Origin: JBBQDK01 sp038319625
GTDB taxonomy: Bacteria; Pseudomonadota; Gammaproteobacteria; JBBQDK01
Direction of reading: 5' to 3'
Length of the DNA: 6,187 nucleotides
Assembly (NCBI GenBank): GCA_038319625.1
Contig: JBBQDK010000146.1
Span: forward strand, 1 to 6,187
In this document: positions 1 to 5,263 of the stretch, piece after piece
Layout: each line of letters begins with the position of its first letter
Numbering within the stretch: the stretch's first letter is position 1
The notes under the pieces: generated by a model
Told to the model about the DNA's origin: nothing
Database searches by the model: none
The model's input: only the letters and a program-made list of their open reading frames with translations
Made by a program: the position numbers and the translations under genes

Positions 1-18
1 TGCTACCCTGACGCGGCC

Positions 19-1089
19 ATGTCAACCGATCCCTTCAGTAGTCTACTGCTTGCCTGGTTCGTCCGCCACGGACGCAAGGATTTGCCCTGGCAAAGCGAGC
101 CGAATCCGTATCGGGTCTGGGTCTCAGAGATCATGCTGCAACAGACCCAGGTGGCGACGGTCATTCCATATTACCAGACCTTCATGGCGCGCTTTCCGGA
201 CGTACGCCGACTCGCGGCAGCGCCACTGGATGAAGTCCTGCATTTATGGTCGGGCCTGGGCTATTACGCACGGGCCCGCAATCTGCACCGTACCGCCGGC
301 CTGGTTTGCAGCGAACATCAGGGCCAGCTGCCGCACCAGCTGGCGGCACTCGAGGCGCTGCCGGGCATAGGCCGCTCGACCGCAGGCGCAATCTTGGCGC
401 TGAGCGCGGATCAGCGCCACGCCATTCTCGACGGTAACGTCAAACGCGTACTGTCCCGTGTCTACCGCGTCGAAGGCTGGTACGGTCGCAGCGAGGTGGC
501 GAAGCAACTTTGGGAACTGGCTGAGCGCCACACCCCCGAGACACGGGTCGCGGCCTACACGCAGGCGATCATGGACCTTGGCGCGACGTTGTGTACCCGC
601 AGCAAACCGGACTGCGCGCGCTGCCCGGTGCACGATCTGTGTGGCGCCTGCCGTGATGGTTGCGTTGCAGCTTATCCCCAGCCCAAGCCAAGCCGCACGC
701 TGCCAGTGCGCGAGTCGCGCGTGTTGCTGCTGTGCAATAGTGCGGGTGAAGTGCTTCTGCAACGGCGGCCGCCGGTTGGCATCTGGGGCGGCTTGTGGAG
801 TTTTCCGGAAGTCCCCGCGGATCTGGATGCACGGCAGTGGTGCCGGACGCAGTTGCGCTGCCGCGTGCAGCGCATCGAAGAGTGGCCTGCGCTGCGCCAC
901 ACCTTCAGTCATTTCCATCTGGACATGCGGCCATTGGTGGCCCGGCTTAAAACCCTTGAAGCTGCGGTGTTGGAGGGCGCGGACCGGGTCTGGTATAACA
1001 GCGTGCAGCCTGACCGTATCGGTCTGGCCGCGCCAGTGACGCGCTTGCTGGCCAAACTGCGGGCGGATCCGGCATGGCAAGTCGATTAA
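19..1089 (+). CDS. mutY: A/G-specific adenine DNA glycosylase MutY
   Basis: Base-excision repair enzyme that removes adenine mispaired with 8-oxoguanine or G. The 356-residue length is normal for the family. The HhH-GPD domain covers about residues 30-190. It has catalytic Glu37 in SEIMLQQTQ, the helix-hairpin-helix LPGIGRSTA (114-122) and catalytic Asp138 in ILDGNVKRVLSR. The [4Fe-4S] ligands follow as Cys191-X6-Cys198-X2-Cys201-X5-Cys207. The C-terminal NUDIX-like domain starts near residue 230 and includes the 8-oxoG-sensing HTFSHFHL stretch (294-301). The start at 19 puts Glu37 and Asp138 at the same numbers as in E. coli MutY. However, the frame is open back to the window edge and no clear ribosome binding site is visible in the 18 bases before it, so an upstream start cannot be excluded. 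The gene is high in GC. yggX lies downstream on the same strand, about 420 bases away. Confidence 0.97.
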   Translation: MSTDPFSSLLLAWFVRHGRKDLPWQSEPNPYRVWVSEIMLQQTQVATVIPYYQTFMARFPDVRRLAAAPLDEVLHLWSGLGYYARARNLHRTAGLVCSEHQGQLPHQLAALEALPGIGRSTAGAILALSADQRHAILDGNVKRVLSRVYRVEGWYGRSEVAKQLWELAERHTPETRVAAYTQAIMDLGATLCTRSKPDCARCPVHDLCGACRDGCVAAYPQPKPSRTLPVRESRVLLLCNSAGEVLLQRRPPVGIWGGLWSFPEVPADLDARQWCRTQLRCRVQRIEEWPALRHTFSHFHLDMRPLVARLKTLEAAVLEGADRVWYNSVQPDRIGLAAPVTRLLAKLRADPAWQVD

Positions 1090-1138
1090 GACCGCGCTTG
1101 TCCACTTAAGTGAGCTCTAACTGATTCTTTGAGGTAAA

Positions 1139-1158
1139 CCCCCGGCTCTACCGGAGGG
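1139..1158 (+). repeat. REP-like hairpin with bulged A, copy 1
   Basis: The stem CCC (1139-1141) plus CCGG (1142-1145) pairs with CCGG (1151-1154) plus GGG (1156-1158). The loop is CTCTA and a single A (1155) is bulged. It is preceded by TTTGAGG (1128-1134). The core CCCCCGGCTCTRCCGG recurs as a direct repeat at 1476-1491, also with a TTTGAGG a short distance upstream. Hairpins with a bulged base are typical of REP elements and of IS200/IS605 ends, but no transposase is present, so the family is not assigned. Confidence 0.55.
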
Positions 1159-1365
1159 CTGGATTAGGTTTGACCGGTACGGCGGTCGGTAGTAAATGAA
1201 TAGGCGTAACGAATAGCAGGCGGCTGAAAAGGAAGTCCCTGCACCCTTCGCGCTTCGCGCTCTTCCCTCAGGGAGACGACTGCATGGATGCAGGAGGTAG
1301 TGCAACGCCGGGAGCGGTTGCCGAAGGCCAGGATGAGGGGATTAAAATCAATGCGCGAATCTGAT

Positions 1366-1400
1366 CCCCTCACCCCAACCCTCTCCCTGAGGGAGAGGGA
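1366..1400 (+). repeat. GC-rich palindromic repeat, copy A
   Basis: This element begins CCCCTCACCCCAACC and continues into a near-perfect dyad, CCCTCTCCCT (1379-1388) and AGGGAGAGGG (1390-1399). Intergenic repeats of the form CCCTCACCC...CCCTCTCCC...GGGAGAGGG are common in proteobacterial genomes. Related copies lie near 1862-1894 and, in opposite orientation, at 5282-5314. The central 11-mer TCCCTGAGGGA is found inverted at 1264-1274. No U-run follows, so it is not a good terminator on either strand. Confidence 0.7.
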
Positions 1401-1417
1401 GTGATAGTGGCAGATTT

Positions 1418-1433
1418 GCCGCCCTCAGGCGGC
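1418..1433. repeat. Small GC hairpin upstream of yggX
   Basis: A perfect 6-bp stem, GCCGCC (1418-1423) with GGCGGC (1428-1433), closes a CTCA tetraloop. A run of four T follows at 1440-1443, six bases beyond the stem. It could act as a weak terminator for transcription arriving from mutY, but the T-run is too far away for a confident call. Confidence 0.4.
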
Positions 1434-1475
1434 GCAAGGTTTTAGGAGTGCCTTTGAGGCGCTAGCAAAATGACC

Positions 1476-1491
1476 CCCCCGGCTCTGCCGG
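1476..1491 (+). repeat. REP-like core, copy 2, just upstream of yggX
   Basis: CCCCCGGCTCTGCCGG differs from the copy at 1139-1154 by one base in the loop. Here only the inner CCGG/CCGG stem survives, because the flanking bases no longer pair. TTTGAGG is present at 1453-1459. The ATG at 1470 that would extend yggX upstream lies against this repeat, which argues against that start being real. Confidence 0.55.
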
Positions 1492-1499
1492 TGTTCATT

Positions 1500-1504
1500 G
1501 AGGA
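1500..1504 (+). promoter_or_regulatory. Ribosome binding site of yggX
   Basis: GAGGA lies seven bases before the ATG at 1512. It decides that start over the in-frame ATG at 1470, which has no comparable purine-rich site and would add 14 residues encoded by repeat DNA. Confidence 0.75.
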
Positions 1505-1511
1505 AAACAGC

Positions 1512-1778
1512 ATGGCGCGTAGAGTACAGTGCATCAAACTCGGCAGAGAAGAAGACGGATTGGATTTTGCACCTTATCCGGGTGAACTCGGGCAGCGCAT
1601 CTTCGCCCAGGTTTCAAAGCCGGCCTGGCAGATGTGGCTGAAACACCAGACCATGCTGATCAACGAAAACCGTATCAGCGCGATCGATCCCAAGGGGCGC
1701 AAGTTCCTGGAAGAGGAGATGGAGAAGTTTTTCTTCGGCGCGGGTTCGTCGACGCCGATTGGTTTTGTTCCGCGGTAA
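1512..1778 (+). CDS. yggX: Fe(II)-trafficking / oxidative damage protection protein YggX
   Basis: Small cytosolic protein of 88 residues, the usual length for the family. In enterobacteria YggX is linked to protection of iron-sulfur clusters and to handling of labile Fe(II) during oxidative stress. Family hallmarks visible are the N-terminal Cys7 in MARRVQC, YPGELGQRI (residues 22-30), KPAWQMW and the highly conserved QTMLINENR, followed by a lysine/glutamate-rich helix (KFLEEEMEKFFF). The start at 1512 is chosen from the GAGGA site and from the MxRxVxC N-terminus typical of homologues. MutY carries a [4Fe-4S] cluster, so the conserved mutY-yggX neighbourhood makes functional sense. Here the pair is unusually far apart, about 420 bases of repeat DNA. 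Downstream it converges on the minus-strand radical SAM gene. No clear plus-strand terminator follows; the hairpin at 1858-1894 may serve weakly. Confidence 0.95.
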   Translation: MARRVQCIKLGREEDGLDFAPYPGELGQRIFAQVSKPAWQMWLKHQTMLINENRISAIDPKGRKFLEEEMEKFFFGAGSSTPIGFVPR

Positions 1779-1857
1779 GGTGCGCTGGCCGTCCTTTTGT
1801 GGAGAGTGGTATTCCGTTTGAAAATTATGCCGTGTTAACGAGAGCCTCGTAGGTGTG

Positions 1858-1894
1858 AAAAAAAGTCCCCTCTCCCGGAGGGCGAGGGGACTTT
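1858..1894 (-). terminator. Rho-independent terminator of the radical SAM gene
   Basis: Arms AAAGTCCCCTC (1862-1872) and GAGGGGACTTT (1884-1894) pair perfectly over 11 bp, with a small inner CCC/GGG stem. Read on the minus strand, the hairpin is followed by a run of seven T (complement of 1858-1864). It sits 16 bases beyond the stop codon of the gene at 1911-2996. The GC core resembles the intergenic repeat at 1366-1400, so the terminator may have been built from a repeat copy. On the plus strand the following bases are only moderately T-rich, so it would be a weaker terminator for yggX. Confidence 0.85.
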
Positions 1895-1910
1895 CCTTCT
1901 GAGTGGTGAA

Positions 1911-2996
1911 TCAATCGGAACTTCCCGGGGTGGCGGATTCGTATTTCTTCAGCAGCACGCCTTCCTCCCCGCAACAACTGGCGGCGCACTTTTTGACGGC
2001 GTGCAGCGCCGTCGGGTCTTGCGACAGATAATTGTCCACTGGCAGGTTCTCCTGGGCGCAGTCGCAGCCTTTGTCGTCGTAGACATAAACGTTGGTTAGG
2101 CCGACATCGCGTGCGGCATCGTGCGCGGCCCACAGTGTCTCGCTCGGCGTCGGTGGTACATTGCTCAACTGGTAGGCCGGGAAAAACTTGGTGATATGCC
2201 AGGGGCTGTCGGCGCCGAGATGATCGCGGATCCAGATGGCGATGCGACGCAGCTCGTCGGGGTCGTCGTTGCGGCCGGGGATGATGTTGGTACGGGTCTC
2301 GACGTGGATGCCGAGCTGCTGCGCCCTGGCGACCGACCCCAGCACCTGCTCGACGTGGGCCACTTTGCAGATCTCCTTGTAGAAATCGTCGCGCATACTT
2401 TTGATGTCCGAGCACAGCACATCGACATGCGGCGCCATCATTTCCAGCGCCTCATCGGTCACAAAGCTGTTCGAGACATAGACCGTGTAGAGCCCGGCCG
2501 CGTGTGCTAACTGCGAGACGTCCACGACATACTCCAACCACACCGCCGGTTCCGAGTAGGTGAAGGCGATGCCCTCGACACCATGGCGCAGAGCAGCGGC
2601 CACCAAGTCCTCGGGTTTCACATAGGCCGCCGTCGAAGCACCGCGCGCCAGATCGTCGAGTGACGATACGCCCCAGGAGATCTCCAGATTGTGGCAGCCG
2701 CCGCAGCGGAAGTTGCAGCCATAGCTGCCCACCGACATCACTCGGGTGCCAGGTCGGTAGTGCCGGACTGGCTTGCCTTCGATCGGCCCGATATCGATAG
2801 CGGATAGGATCCCGTAGGAGAGATTGTAGAGCGTGCCGTGCCGGTTCACGTGGGCCTGGCAAAAGCCGCGTTGGCCATGGCCAAGCTTACAGCGCCACAG
2901 GCACAGATTGCAGACAGTGGTGCCGTTGGCAAGCCGCTCCTGCAGGCGGGTCTCGACCAATTGATACTGCTCGGGGGCGGGACGGGGGTCGGTCAT
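1911..2996 (-). CDS. amrS: AmmeMemoRadiSam-type radical SAM enzyme (AmrS-like)
   Basis: A 361-residue radical SAM protein. The cluster-binding motif CxxxCxxC is Cys94, Cys98 and Cys101 in GCNFRCGGCHN. An N-terminal cysteine module, Cys29-X2-Cys32-X3-Cys36-X9-Cys46 (CNLCLWRC...GFC), followed by GTLYNLSYG, DIGPIEGKPVRHYRPG and SVGSYGCN, is the layout of the AmmeMemoRadiSam radical SAM family, formerly annotated as pyruvate formate-lyase activase-like. The TIM-barrel continues with EGIAFTYSEPAVWLEYV, VLCSDIKSMRDDFY and ETRTNIIPGRNDD. The C-terminus is unusual, with Cys311, Cys313, Cys337, Cys341 and Cys342 rather than the two-CxxC ribbon I expect. The substrate is not known to me. The family is named after co-occurring AMMECR1 and Memo proteins; neither is encoded in this window. 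The start at 2996 has GGAG eight bases upstream on the minus strand (3005-3008). Confidence 0.85.
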   Translation of the reverse strand: MTDPRPAPEQYQLVETRLQERLANGTTVCNLCLWRCKLGHGQRGFCQAHVNRHGTLYNLSYGILSAIDIGPIEGKPVRHYRPGTRVMSVGSYGCNFRCGGCHNLEISWGVSSLDDLARGASTAAYVKPEDLVAAALRHGVEGIAFTYSEPAVWLEYVVDVSQLAHAAGLYTVYVSNSFVTDEALEMMAPHVDVLCSDIKSMRDDFYKEICKVAHVEQVLGSVARAQQLGIHVETRTNIIPGRNDDPDELRRIAIWIRDHLGADSPWHITKFFPAYQLSNVPPTPSETLWAAHDAARDVGLTNVYVYDDKGCDCAQENLPVDNYLSQDPTALHAVKKCAASCCGEEGVLLKKYESATPGSSD

Positions 2997-3049
2997 AAAG
3001 CGGACTCCAAGGCTGAAGGTCTACCCTAGAGCACTGGGGCCCAACACTC

Positions 3050-3073
3050 AAGCCCATAGAACAAGGGCTTTTT
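3050..3073 (+). terminator. Plus-strand terminator-like hairpin with no plus gene before it
   Basis: AAGCCC (3050-3055) pairs with GGGCTT (3065-3070) around a nine-base loop, and T continues to 3073, giving TTTTT after the GC part. This is the form of an intrinsic terminator on the plus strand. The gene immediately to the left is on the opposite strand, so the transcript it would stop is either antisense to the radical SAM gene or unknown. It lies in the 5' region of that gene, between it and the tRNA promoter. Confidence 0.5.
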
Positions 3074-3118
3074 ACTCTCCTGACACAAGGTTACGGTGTC
3101 GCAGGGGCACGGGTTTGC

Positions 3119-3147
3119 TTGACTCACGCCCCATCTCCCGGTGTAAT
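3119..3147 (+). promoter_or_regulatory. Sigma70-type promoter of tRNA-Phe
   Basis: TTGACT (3119-3124) and TGTAAT (3142-3147) each match the sigma70 consensus at five of six positions and are separated by exactly 17 bases. Transcription would begin around 3154, a few bases before the mature tRNA 5' end at 3161. The sequence between the -10 box and the tRNA is C-rich. Confidence 0.75.
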
Positions 3148-3160
3148 ACGCATCCCTCGA

Positions 3161-3236
3161 GGCTAGGTAGCTCAGTTGGTAGAGCAGGGGATTGAAAATC
3201 CCCGTGTCGGCGGTTCGATTCCGTCCCTGGCCACCA
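3161..3236 (+). tRNA. tRNA-Phe (anticodon GAA)
   Basis: A complete 76-base cloverleaf with encoded CCA (3234-3236). The acceptor stem 3161-3167 pairs with 3226-3232, including one U-G wobble at the fourth pair. The D arm is GCTC/GAGC (3170-3173/3182-3185) with loop AGTTGGTA. The anticodon stem is GGGGA/TCCCC (3187-3191/3199-3203) with loop TTGAAAA, which places GAA at 3194-3196. The variable loop is GTGTC. The T arm is GGCGG/CCGTC (3209-3213/3221-3225), with one G-U pair, and the loop TTCGATT. It has its own promoter upstream. No T-run terminator is obvious immediately after the CCA. Confidence 0.97.
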
Positions 3237-3488
3237 TTCTTTTCAATCAACTACAACACTTCCTTTCGCAATCCAAGAGTCATGCTTGAAGCACTATTTT
3301 GAGCCAAGAAAATCCCGTAATAGCGGGTGCGGTTCCGCAGAATTGTCGTTGGCTCAATATCTTCTCCTTCCTGTCGATGTAATAATACCCAAATACTTAC
3401 AGGTATTTCTCCCTGCCCCAACAATTAATATGCGCGCTGAATTTCTTGCGGATGTACGTAACATCACTAATGAGAAAGACATTTTGAT
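3237..3488. other. AT-rich spacer and leader before the sulfate-activation gene
   Basis: A stretch of 252 bases, visibly richer in A+T than the genes around it. It contains the inverted-repeat structure at 3299-3357 and A/T-rich patches such as TAATAATA (3380-3387) and CAATTAATA (3422-3430). I could not find a -35/-10 pair good enough to call a promoter. A purine stretch GAGAAAG (3472-3478) ten bases before the ATG at 3489 may serve as a weak ribosome binding site. Nothing here resembles a conserved protein. Confidence 0.5.
3299..3357 (+). other. Three-way-junction-like inverted repeat upstream of the fusion gene
   Basis: Perfect 9-bp outer arms, TTGAGCCAA (3299-3307) and TTGGCTCAA (3349-3357), enclose two further hairpins. 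These are CCCG/CGGG (3314-3317/3324-3327) with a six-base loop, and TGCG/CGCA (3328-3331/3336-3339) with loop GTTC. AAT/ATT (3311-3313/3342-3344) can add an inner pairing. No T-run follows, so it is not an intrinsic terminator. Possibilities are a structured 5' leader, a small structured RNA, or the footprint of a mobile element next to the tRNA. I do not recognise a known riboswitch class. Confidence 0.5.
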
Positions 3489-5240
3489 ATGGACCATTTA
3501 ATTGAACCGCATGGCGGCGTACTCCGCGACCTGATTGTCAGTGAAGAGCGGTCTGACCCGCTCAAAGCCGAATCCGGTGGGTATGCATCGATCACCCTCT
3601 CCCAGCGCCAGCTCTGTGACCTGGAATTGCTTATGAACGGCGGCTTCTCGCCGCTGACCGGTTTCATGACGCGTGCGGAATACGAGTCGGTGCTGGCCGA
3701 TCTGCACCTGCCCGATGGCACGCTCTGGCCACTGCCCATTACCCTGGAAGTGCCGGCACCTCTTGCTGAAAAATTGCAGAATGGGCAGCGTCTGGCGTTG
3801 CGCGATGGCGAAGGTTTCATGCTTGCGGTGCTGACGGTGCAAGATGTTTGGCGCCCCGACAAACACTGCGAGGCGGACGCGGTATTCGGCACTACCGACC
3901 TGGCGCATCCCGGCGTGCGTTATCTGTTCGAGCAGGTCCACGACTGTTATGTCGGCGGCACTCTAGAAGGTGTGCAACTGCCTTCACATTACGATTTCGA
4001 GACGTTACGCAATACCCCTGGCGAGTTGCGGCATCTGTTTGACAGGCGCGGCTGGCGCCGAGTGGTTGCCTTCCATACGTGTAAACCGATGCATCGGCTG
4101 CATCGCGAAATCACAATGCGTGCCGCCAAAGAGGTGAAGGCATCTATCTTGATCCATCCCACCGTTGGCATGACTAGGCCCGGTGATCTCTATTATTTTG
4201 CGCGAGTGCGCTGCTACCAAGCGCTCCGTCGTCACTATCCCCATGACCTGGCCATGATCTCTTTGCTACCCAGTGCGGAGCGGATGGCCGGGCCGCGCGA
4301 GGCTGTTCTGAATGCCATCATCCGGCAAAACTATGGCTGCTCACATATAATTATCGGCCCGGATCATGCCGCACCGCCTAATGTGCGTGAGCACGGCCCG
4401 CGTTTCTACCCGACCTACGCGTCTCAAGAACTCGTGGCGCGTAATCAGAAAGAATTGAAGATACAGATGGTGGCGGTCAAAGAAATGGCCTATGTGTCGG
4501 CTAACGGACATTACATGGAGATGGAGAAGATACAAAAGGACGGCCTGCGCAGTGTGCAATTTACTATGAGCGATCTCATGAGATCGCTTTCTCATGGATT
4601 GGACCTGCCGAGTTGGCTATCCTATCCCGATGTGGTTGATGAGTTGCGTAAGGTTATCCTGTCACGCCGTAAGCAGGGCATTACATTGTTCTTTACAGGG
4701 CTCTCGGGGTCAGGGAAATCGACGCTTGCCAAGATCATTTTTGCCAAGTTCATTGAGGAGGGAAGTCGGCCGGTGAGTTTACTGGATGGCGACATCGTGC
4801 GCCAGCATCTATCCAGTGAATTGGGTTTCTCGAAGGTGCATCGCGATTTGAACGTGCGCCGCATCGGCTTCGTGGCGAGCGAGATCACCAAAAACGGCGG
4901 TGTGGCAATCTGCGCACCGATTGCGCCCTACGCCGCCACCAGGCACACGGTGCGCGAGATGATCGAAGTGTATGGCGCCTTTATAGAAATACACGTCGCC
5001 ACGCCGCTGGAAGTGTGCGAAAGCCGTGACCGCAAGGGGCTGTACGCTAAGGCGCGTAAAGGCATCATCCCGGAATTTACTGGTGTCAGTGATCCTTATG
5101 ACGTTCCGCAACATCCGGAGATGCGCATAGATACCACGGACCTCACGCCCATGCAGGCGGCGCAGGAAGTGTTTTTATACCTGTTGAGTGAAGGGTATCT
5201 GGATGATGACGGGTCGGACGAGAATGGGGCCACGCAGTGA
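3489..5240 (+). CDS. Sulfate adenylyltransferase / adenylylsulfate kinase fusion, sulfurylase half degenerate
   Basis: A 583-residue fusion of an ATP sulfurylase domain (about 1-390) and an APS kinase domain (about 395-570), the normal architecture of bacterial bifunctional Sat/CysC proteins. The N-terminus MDHLIEPHGG fits homologues and supports the start. The kinase half looks active. It has Walker A GLSGSGKST (404-412), LLDGD with Asp433 and Asp435, FSKVHRDLNVRRIG (447-460) and the lid KGLYAKARKGIIPEFTGVSD (516-535). The sulfurylase half keeps HxxH (His202, His205), but the usual QTRN reads HTCK (196-199), GRDHAGPG reads GPDHAAPP (290-297) and ISGTxLR reads FTMSDLM (358-364). The sulfate-binding Arg is therefore Cys198. 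Inference: it makes PAPS from APS, with the first half inactive, regulatory or altered in substrate. Base composition is lower in GC than in mutY, with several ATA and AGG codons. A UDP-glucose dehydrogenase gene follows. Confidence 0.92.
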   Translation: MDHLIEPHGGVLRDLIVSEERSDPLKAESGGYASITLSQRQLCDLELLMNGGFSPLTGFMTRAEYESVLADLHLPDGTLWPLPITLEVPAPLAEKLQNGQRLALRDGEGFMLAVLTVQDVWRPDKHCEADAVFGTTDLAHPGVRYLFEQVHDCYVGGTLEGVQLPSHYDFETLRNTPGELRHLFDRRGWRRVVAFHTCKPMHRLHREITMRAAKEVKASILIHPTVGMTRPGDLYYFARVRCYQALRRHYPHDLAMISLLPSAERMAGPREAVLNAIIRQNYGCSHIIIGPDHAAPPNVREHGPRFYPTYASQELVARNQKELKIQMVAVKEMAYVSANGHYMEMEKIQKDGLRSVQFTMSDLMRSLSHGLDLPSWLSYPDVVDELRKVILSRRKQGITLFFTGLSGSGKSTLAKIIFAKFIEEGSRPVSLLDGDIVRQHLSSELGFSKVHRDLNVRRIGFVASEITKNGGVAICAPIAPYAATRHTVREMIEVYGAFIEIHVATPLEVCESRDRKGLYAKARKGIIPEFTGVSDPYDVPQHPEMRIDTTDLTPMQAAQEVFLYLLSEGYLDDDGSDENGATQ

Positions 5241-5263
5241 CGTGGTTTCAACGCAGAGTAGTT

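Larger units (their letters stand above)
1090..1511. other. Repeat-rich gene-free spacer between mutY and yggX
   Basis: No credible gene lies here; open frames on the minus strand are made of repeat sequence and match nothing I recognise. The stretch is instead packed with short dyads. These are the palindrome CACTTAAGTG (1103-1112), a hairpin at 1139-1158, a 5-bp stem GACCG/CGGTC (1172-1176/1183-1187), a tandem CTTCGCG (1246-1252, 1253-1259), TCCCTCAGGGA (1264-1274), a CTGCAT/ATGCAG dyad (1280-1285/1288-1293), a GCAAC/GTTGC dyad (1302-1306/1317-1321), and the repeats listed separately at 1366-1400, 1418-1433 and 1476-1491. The pattern resembles clusters of REP-like or small non-autonomous elements. 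No obvious promoter for yggX was found, and no hairpin with a convincing U-run directly after mutY. Confidence 0.7.

Noticed and set aside
244..1080. Minus-strand frame of 278 codons
   Set aside because: It lies entirely inside mutY on the other strand, has no recognisable motif, and is explained by high GC content.
1117..1373. Two minus-strand frames of 62 and 69 codons in the mutY-yggX spacer
   Set aside because: They are made of the repeat and dyad sequence itself, overlap each other, and show no family motif.
1128..1491. CRISPR array
   Set aside because: Repeats here are two copies or dyads with irregular spacing; there is no regular repeat-spacer pattern anywhere in the window.
1470..1511. 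Upstream in-frame start extending yggX by 14 residues
   Set aside because: The extension is encoded by the CCCCCGGCTCTGCCGG repeat, lacks a ribosome binding site, and does not fit the conserved YggX N-terminus; the ATG at 1512 has GAGGA before it.
1825..2415. Minus-strand frame of 196 codons
   Set aside because: It is a shifted reading of the radical SAM gene; its arginine/proline-rich translation has no domain signal, whereas the 1911-2996 frame carries all the family motifs.
3209..3236. Duplicate of the tRNA-Phe 3' end as an att site inside the window
   Set aside because: No second copy of the T-arm/acceptor sequence was seen downstream to 6187; a distal copy could lie outside.
3026..3250. 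Minus-strand frame of 74 codons covering the tRNA (GRNRTADTGIFNPLLYQLSYLA)
   Set aside because: It is the antisense reading of tRNA-Phe, a well-known spurious annotation; the tRNA fold explains the sequence.
3286..3501. 71-codon plus frame after tRNA-Phe
   Set aside because: It runs through the inverted-repeat structure, has no recognisable protein features and no convincing ribosome binding site; only its last 23 codons are kept as a weak observation.
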